NCBI RefSeq assembly: GCF_032854445.1
Contig: NC_088301.1
Location: 59,162,512 to 59,226,511, forward strand
Length of the DNA stretch: 64,000 nucleotides
Direction: 5' to 3'
Origin: Liolophura sinensis
Lineage: Eukaryota; Mollusca; Polyplacophora; Chitonida; Chitonidae
The position numbers were made by a program, and so were the translations under genes. Of the stretch, positions 52,001-61,000 are shown in pieces; positions within the stretch are counted from its first letter, which is position 1, and every line of letters begins with the position of its first letter. The notes beneath the pieces are model-generated. The model had not been told where the DNA came from. It worked only from the letters and a program-made list of their open reading frames with translations, and ran no database searches.

Positions 52001-55000
52001 GAATGGTTAATGTCTTGAAAGCATTTTATGATGAAATATCTGGAATTGTTTTCTGGTAATTTACTGTATACATCTACATATGCTATGTAGCTAATTAGGA
52101 GATCTGTGACCACCAGTCAAAAACAAATCTTGGAGGCACGTATTGAAAGAGTGACCAGCGACATCATATGTACATGTAAGCCTGCAGTGTTTTTTAAATG
52201 ATAGATTTTCTAGTAAAGCCTGTCAACTTGGCCTCATTGTGACATCATTCATATTCACAAGTAGCCTTATGGCTAGGGCAGTGTTTTGGAAATTGTTCAG
52301 GTTTTCCTTTTTATAGAATAACAATGCAGATTAAATCATAGGGTGCAGCGGCTTAACTAATTAATTGGACAATTTTGCGAGCCTGGGGGAATATTGTGCC
52401 AACTGATTGACTGAAGTCTGATAATAGGTTTTCTTGGGCAAATGAAATGTTATAGTGGCAAGCACATACTTATAGCTCTGTACAGGCCTATATACATGTA
52501 TGTCATGTAGTATTTATTTCATTGGTGTTTTACGTCATGCTCAAGAATATTTCACTTATATGACGGCGGCCAGGCATTAGAGTGGAAGGAAACTGGGCAG
52601 AGCCCGGGGGAAACCCACGACCATCCGCAGGCTACTGGCAGACTATCATGTAGTAAAATTGAATCATCATGTTGTCAGAAATTGAAAACAAATTTGTAGT
52701 CCATGATACTTTTACCTAAACTCTTATGACCTCCAACTGAACTCTCTACCAGGCCTCAGAGTGAGAGAGGGGCTGTATTTACACCTGTAAGAAAGCTTAA
52801 TGATGAATAAGTTTGGAGGACATTGGTAAAGGATTAAAAATATTTCACTTTGTGGTTAAGTCCTGTTTGATGACAGATGTCCAAGTTATGTAAACATTTA
52901 TATTGTTATCTTGTTTTTAAAGTCAACAGGTTCCTTATTTGACTTCACATTTGCGTGTTTCAAAGTTAAGTGGGTTGACTTCAGTTTATGCATGTACTGT
53001 GAACACACCTACAACTTAAGAACACATAGTTTTACGTACTTGCTACTGGCTTGTGGGTTTAAGGGTGACTCATGTGAAAACCTGACATAGCATAGTAGTA
53101 CAGTTTGAGCAACACCACAGGCCTGTCTGAGGCCAACACTGAACACTTACGTCTAAGTAAAACTGCATGGATTTGATTTAGTGGCAGGTTTACTCAGAAA
53201 TGTATTCGTTTGCCTGTGATGGCAAATACAACCGTCTGCAGAAGATGATTGAGAGAAATTAAGGAGCATGTGTTGTCCAGCTGGATCTGTTTCCTTGTCT
53301 TTTCTGGCATGTGCCCCTGATGCCGTGTTGTATCAGTGTTTCATCTGTACCTATCTGGTATTGACCACAATGTCCATTGTGAAATGTTGTATTGTCTCGT
53401 TTTAATCACTTGATGAAGTACATGTACATGCAGTATTCTATGCCAGTAGTCATTCTCTGGCATATTCATTCATTCAACAGCGCATCGGTGCCATATACAT
53501 ATAATTCACCTGCAGCATATTAGGGGGGAAATGTCCAATCCAAAAGAATGAAATTTAATCCAACCTTTTGTGTACAAATCTGAAAAACACCTTTTGCTTC
53601 AGAACTATCGACACCATAATTTTTATTGGTCAGTAGAGGCAGTATGGATTCAGTTTATTGGTTGTTATACTTTGAGGAATCTGACATATTGTCGACCTTC
53701 AAAATTCCTGTTGAAAGTCAAATGTCTGCATTTATTTTACAGCCTTAACCCAACCCAGAAGAAAAAAATTTCACGGCATTTTGACACCAGTTTTTGTTTC
53801 TTTAGCTGGATCCTATTTGAATACTGACCATGCCTTGTAGAAATTTACACTCCCATATGGCTGTTGTTCTTAGCACTGCAGCTTTGCAGTATGGTGACTG
53901 GAACTGGCAGTTTCAGGAAGGCAGTGTTCTCCATACTTTGAGTTAATGTTTATTTGGCACGCTCTATATAATAATCTATTATATCAACAGCAATTTGAAA
54001 TCACCATGTGGGGTCCTTTGATGGAAAATGGTAAAGCTTGTTGATGCATGTATATACAATAACATGTATATGTATTGACAAATGGTCAGGTTTTTTATGT
54101 GTATTGGTGAACTTCTAGAAAACACTTTGACTCTTAAAAGTTGCCAAAAGTGCATTTGTTTGAAAGGGTGCATGGTCATGACAAGATTGCTATAAAAGTA
54201 TTTTTGTATGGTTTAATTATAAATGTTATAGGCTCATCACATACTTTATGGTTGATCCATCTTTGGACACCTCTTTTTAAGGCCTGAATAAACCTCAAGC
54301 ATTGGATCAGAAAAACATACACATGCACTCATCAGGCTGTTACCTGAACAGGTGTTGAATACCTTTGTTGTTTTCTTCACAAATATAGCATATATGTGGC
54401 TAGCTTAGAGTAGTGCATATAGCTGGAATTAGGTCATTTCTAAGTCTTTTAAAACTAGCAATGTTGGTACATGTACAGTATGGTGGTTTGGCGCTCAGCA
54501 TAAGGAGAAATGTCAGGTACTTATCAGCCCAGTGTCTCTGTACTACATGTACGTGTAGGTGACCTGTGTCTCCAGCATGGCGTTCTATGTCATGTCAGAC
54601 AAAAAAAGAGCATTTTTAGAGGAAAATAAATTTTAAAAAAAATAACTTTTGGGTTCTGAAACTTAAATTTTTCTTATAGGATACCATCATCAAAACATCT
54701 TTTTAAAATCAGTAGAGCTTTAAGAATCGATCAAAAAACTGAGCAACGTAGCCCTGGATGAAATTTTAGGTTTGTTGTCGTAGGGCCCTGTCTGCTGCAA
54801 GGAGACATTGTGATCTAAGCAAATGGTGTTCAAAGCGATGTAAGCCCTGAAGCAAATACAGGAGTGAGTGTGTAGTTATGGGCAGTTTATCATGGCTGAT
54901 GCTGTAGTAGAGCAAGTGCTTTGTAAATATAAGCAGAGGAATACTGCTCTATTCTGAACACAATCATTTCCCCATGCCTGTTGAGTGTGATTCCAAAGGC

Positions 55001-58000
55001 TCTAACAGCGGTGCATCTATTAATGCTCTGGAGGTCTTTCTGGATTTCATCTTAACTTTTTATGTTTACATGCTGTTCTGTAATTGACCTGTTCACTTAA
55101 TTATTGTGTATGGATCAATGGCAATTATCTTTCTTTGAGCTGATTTTTTAAAAATTTTAAAAAGGTAAATAGTGTTGACCTGTTTGTTTTGCAGACCTGA
55201 GCAGTTCTCCACATACACCTGTTGGCAGCACCTCCTGGACATCACTAAGAAACAAAGCCATGATCATGGGGTGCTAAGCAGCATATGTAACAACCAGATG
55301 GTCCAGCGACTCAATGACATTGTGGACAACTCTCAGCGAATTGTCAAAAAGGTCAGCTTTGAAATATGCATGTAGGGAATATGACACTTACAGTGTTGTT
55401 TTGATCTTTGTTTGAAAGGAAAGGCTTTTCCACTTGGAAAAAAATAGTTATAGCTTAAAAGCATTTGTGTTTTCCTTTGGTATTACAGTTTTGGTGGAAC
55501 TCCTTGTTAAATTTTCAGTTTTATGGGCTGAGCACTGATTGATTGTTTGCTGCACTACTGGAAGAACATGAAACGTATGCATATGTTGTTTAATTACATA
55601 TACACAATGTATATGCTTGTATAAACCATTTGTAAATAAAGCTCTGACATGCAGTCCTAAATCCTAGCATGTATTTTTGACGTTATGGTGCACAATTTTT
55701 GATTGTGACAAGCAGTTCTGTAAGTAAACTCAGTCTGTCGGTTGGTTAAATTTTTGAAATCCCATATTTTGAGATGGACCCATTCACTTCACCTTAGACC
55801 TCAGAGGAAGTTGATATTGATGTTTTGTGAAATGTTACTGCAATTAGAAATTTGCATGTTTTGTCAGTAGTGTAATATGCTGGGGTGAAGTACATTACAG
55901 TAAACCTTTGTGTCTGCATTGAAAAACATGAAGCTGAATGTGCAGTCTGGGCTAATCTGTTCTGGTCCTTTTACCCTTCCACAATACTTTGACTATTGAT
56001 CACAAGTATTGTGAATATGATATAACATCAACATTACATACTGCCATGATAATTACATGTTGCCCAAACATGTGTTGTATCTGCCAGGGATGTGAAATGG
56101 GATGGCTACACAACTCACCTTTACAGATATGAAGTTGGCAGTGTTCCCATATCCGATGTCAAGTCACAATCAATGAATCAATCATATCTCAGAAGGAAAA
56201 TCTTAATGCTCTGAAAATGACACACCCCTCTCAGTATGCTTGAATAGTAATTCCTCGAAATCCGTCTTACATATGTGTCCCCTGTTGTTATGTTACTGTG
56301 GCTAGATGTATGGCTCCTCTTAATCCAAAGCCATACAGTAATACAATGACAAGGGAATGTGTATAGAAACCCTTATTGCTCATACATTTTTATGTACGTT
56401 TGTATGATGGTCATTGTGAGGTAGTAATCCACACTAACTGTCCACACAGTCCTTCCTGATTCATACTGTTGTGTCAGTGACTAAGACAATCTTACAAAGA
56501 CTTGGAAAAGGTCATTGGAGCTAGTTGTTGTTTGAATGCCATTGGTTGAATTGTATGATGTAATTTTGATGAATGAGAGTTTGTAATGATGAACAGTGAA
56601 GGCTTTTTTATGACAGTTGGCTGCGACTAGTCCTGACTAGCAAATTTACCACTGCCTACATCCAGGGGTCAGTGGGAATGATTTGATATTGACAATGCCC
56701 AAAGTAATTTCACTGGATATACATTTGTTAAGGGGCACAGACTACCTGTAGCTTGCCATGTACAGGGTAGTGGATTGGATTATACACAGGTCCTGTCACA
56801 CTGTCCCTATTGCAAGAGGCTACTAAATGTTTTATACGACATGAATAAGGATCATGTGTCACATATTGGCCTGGTTTGTCTTGTGCTGTTTATTGTTAAG
56901 GAAAGAACATAAGCTTTTGTCGATGTAGAATAACTAACACTGATACATGTAGCTTTTCTTATTGTGGTGGTTAATATGTAAAACGCTATACATACAAACA
57001 GGCAGTCATTGATGTTCTTCACAGTGAGAAAAATGAACCCCCTTGTGGCAGAACAGATGCCCTTTCAGGGTTAAAAAAAAAAAAAAAAAAAAAAAAGGAA
57101 ACACTTCAGCACAGCCCATTATGGAATGGAATTGACATGTCAATGACATTTGTGGCTGCATTTTGAAATTCTTGTACTGTATGTGAGTTTTCTGGGCTAA
57201 CTGAAGTTTACCAGTGACATTAAGTGCGTGTGCCTTAGAGGAAAACAAGTAAGCTGCTGGGTACAATCCCAACCCTATTTCTATTGATTTTTACTCTGTT
57301 GCCATGGATATTCAAAGCTGACCAATTGATCGCTGTCTAAAATTGGAACCACCTTGCCTGTGGAGCAAGTCCCAGTAGACTTTTATCCAAGCTGCTGTGT
57401 CTTTTCTGGTGGTACTGAGAATTGAGCCGGTCTTATCAGTTTTCCTATTCTGGCAATAAGGTGTCTATCATCTCTTGCCTTGTCAGCCAGCAGTCGGCCT
57501 GAACAGTCTTATCTATTCAGTCTACTACTATTGTAGTAGTTTTATTTAACAATTGTCACCCTAAATGCCCCAGAGGAGACTATTCAGTACATTCAAATTC
57601 AGATGTTCCCATTCATTCCTGATGACAGCCATGGTTGCCTAACCATTGCATGATGTCAAGTAATGCGTGGAATGACTTATGTATAGGTGTACCTGTAACA
57701 ACACCTTCAGGCTTTTACCTGCCAAGTAATCTTGAGGTGTTTCAATTTGAACAATTGGTAATCTCGGCACTACCTCACTTGGAGCTCAGCAGAAAAGGAA
57801 TGGAAATGGCCCAGTGTCAGTATAATATGACCAGGTGGGGCATCATGGCTGGTGTCTTCAGCGTGGCATTCTAGTGAGACAGAGCTATAAACATGTTAGC
57901 ATTGAGTTCAGCCTGCTACTATAACAAGGGGTTGAAAGCAACATTAAGCTACAATTAGACAAACAAGACTATTCCTGGAAACTGTTCATTAAAACTGCTG

Positions 58001-61000
58001 TATGTAAGTTAACGTATACCCTTTGAAGGCAGACTAGGTGATTTTTGATGTTTAATATTACTAAAAAATGTAATGGTATTGTACCTAAAAGCAAAAGACA
58101 GTTTGGTCACATAATCATCATGAGATAAAAACTATTAATGTAAGCATGCAGGCATTGAAACAGTGAAGTCACAAGAAAGCATCAGCTACAGGTAAAAAGT
58201 GTTGCTAAACAGATTATAAATGCAAGAATACCAGCCTGATGTGATGATTTATTTGATGACATTTTTTTCTTTCTTGTTTCAGTGCCGTGAAATAGGAGCA
58301 GAGAGTCATGATGACATCATGCAAGTTCTCACCAGTCTGCAGAGTGTGAGACCTTATATTGTTTGTTATGTGAAGACAAAATGCCATAATGTCCAAGTAA
58401 AAAGCAACATAGCACAGTTGTCTTAGGTTTGGCTCAATGCAAGGGATTTGCCGTTGAGATCACATGCTTGTATCCAGCTCCTAATGGGGTTAGCTCATCT
58501 TGACACTGCAGGCTTTTGTTTATGGTGTCTGGAGAACCATGGAATAAAATGCCTTAGCTGTATCCAGACAGCTTATGTAGCTGTGCTTATTATTTAAAAC
58601 CCTCGTGTGTTACACATGATGTCCAAACAATTTACTAGTGAATAGGTATTCAAGAACTTTGAATGCATGAATGTGTTTCATCATGTTAATGGAGAATAAT
58701 GATAGTTTTAACCTACTGTGCACAGCCTTCAGTATTACCACAAGCCCTCTAAAGATGCAGACATTTTGGATCAGAATGACCTTTCTTACACATTCATTTC
58801 CTTTGATGACAGGAGATTTGTTTTATTAAGAACTGGTATATTAATCAAGGTTTTCCTCATTAATTTTCAAGAGAAGATTATATGTTTGGGAGGGGATGAA
58901 AACTGATATGTTGGCCAGTTTTCTGCAGTGGCTTGAAACAAGATTTATAATGGTTTATCACGCACCTCTTCACACTGTCAACATTAACATTACTAGTATT
59001 GCATAAGCAAAGGTGTAACAACACATTCTTGAAAAGATATAAGATATATAAAATATTACCTAATATAACCACTGATATATAGGAAATTGTAAAGATGATT
59101 TATAGTTGTCACAATCATGATCATAAATCATTGGTTCACTCATATGGAAAATACAGTGACATCAAAAGTGAGGGTTGGGTTTGATTACATCTGGTCCCAT
59201 CTTACTGAAACATCTAAATGTTGTGCCAGTATGATAAAGGTCTGTGAATGCACATTGATACATTTACATGTGATGATATGACGTGGTTAATAAGCAAAAC
59301 TATATGTGGATTCTGCAGGCAATGAGGACCTACCATGTGTACCAGGGTGAGAGTAAGCAGGCAGAGATGAAGCTGCAGAATGTGATGGGTCAGAAGCAGA
59401 AAATAGAGCAACAGCTCGCTGGCAAAGGGGGCACAATCCGCAAACTCAAGTCTCTGGAGAGGCAGATAGAGAAAGTAAGTGCTGGCCATGAAGCCTCCAA
59501 CAGGGAAATGAGTTTGGTATCGAATGAGTTCATGGGAGATAAAAAGGTCTGCTGTTTTGTTCAGTTTTTATGAAGCTCTCTTGCACACTTGGTAATGCGG
59601 GTTGTCTGTGAAGAGAAAAGTGCTTAAGTTCTTTCAAAAACTTGTCTTTGGACAGTGGATAGTTATGGCTCAAGGACCACAAAGCTGTCTTAGACATCAG
59701 TCACACTTCAGTCCTAACTTTCAATATTATTCCTGAACTTATACTTGAATTTTGACACTAATTTTCTATTTTGTCGTGAAAGTCTAAGACAATTTTAAGT
59801 ATCAAAATGAAAATGTCTGTGGTAAGTTGCAAATTTGGTACAGTAAATTGTCCTGAGGTCAAGACAAAATCTGACAAGCCTAAGAATGCAACATGGTCTT
59901 TGCTGTATTGTCTTGCTATGATGGAGCTTATAGTCATACATATTCACTTGTAGTATCTAACTTAAATGTTCAGAGGAAGACATAGCAATTATCATTCATA
60001 CTGAAGTTATTGCCTTTTACATCTAAATGTTTGTATTTGTAAGAATGGTGCATTTTTAGTCTGTGTTTAGGGTGAATTTTGAGTTGCATTGGTATTGTTA
60101 TTTGCAGAAACAGGCCAAATACAGCGAGAACAAATTAAAAGCTCTGAAGGCACGAAATGATTACCTACTTAGTATTGAAGCCGCCAATGCGGCTATCAAC
60201 AAGTATTTCTCAGATGATTTGTCAGATCTCATGGATGTAAGTAATATACTTAGACATGCCCATACAAAAGTAGTGTAACTCGAAACTTATTTTGACTCAG
60301 TATTTCAGCACTTTATTTTGTCATCAGGAAAACTAAATTTTATGGTGAACATTACAGATATATATAGGTATGGAGACAAATCCACAAAATGCAGACTAAG
60401 TGTTAAATCAACATATGATATAGAAAGTGGAGAATAAAACTGGACAACAAGGCTTCAGCTTATCATTTTCTATTTTCAGTGTCATATTTATGAGTTGGTG
60501 GTGGTTTGAATTTTACTCATAATTTTCGTAAGAATGATGTTATGTAGTGAACTAATTGTCTGATGTCATAGGTTTTTCATATGTCCTCATATTTCATGTG
60601 ATCATTGTATGAAAAATTTTGGTTCTTCTGTGAGCGGTGATAGCAATAACATTTTATCAAGTACCGAGTATAGTGTAAAACTCCAGTCAAATAAATACAT
60701 TTTTATCAAATAATGACACATTCAAATATGTGAGACCAGATAATTATGTGCCTGTATTCAGCATGTATTGTTTTTGTGTTCACAGTGCATGGACTTTGGT
60801 TACCATAACTCGGTTGGGAGGGCCATGCTGATGTATCTGTCGGTTCATGAAGAACTGAAGAACTCTCATCAGATGGCCATAGATTTGCTCAATAAGTGTA
60901 TCACAGACCTGGATTCAAGGGCAGATAAGCAGAAATTCATGGAGATAAACAATGCAGTCTTCATGCTGCCCAGAAAATTTGAATTCCAACCCTGTCGTGG

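Larger units (their letters stand above)
51869..55194. other. Intron 2
   Basis: A 3.3-kb intron. It contains a 5'-truncated minus-strand SINE (52513-52645) and copy 2 of an unclassified interspersed repeat (54609-54770). No further exon is needed: the split Arg codon joins exons 2 and 3 directly. Confidence 0.85.

Noticed and set aside
57073-57096. Poly(A) run as the tail of a processed pseudogene or LINE
   Set aside because: No coding remnant, AATAAA-plus-body structure or target-site duplication was seen around the A24 run.
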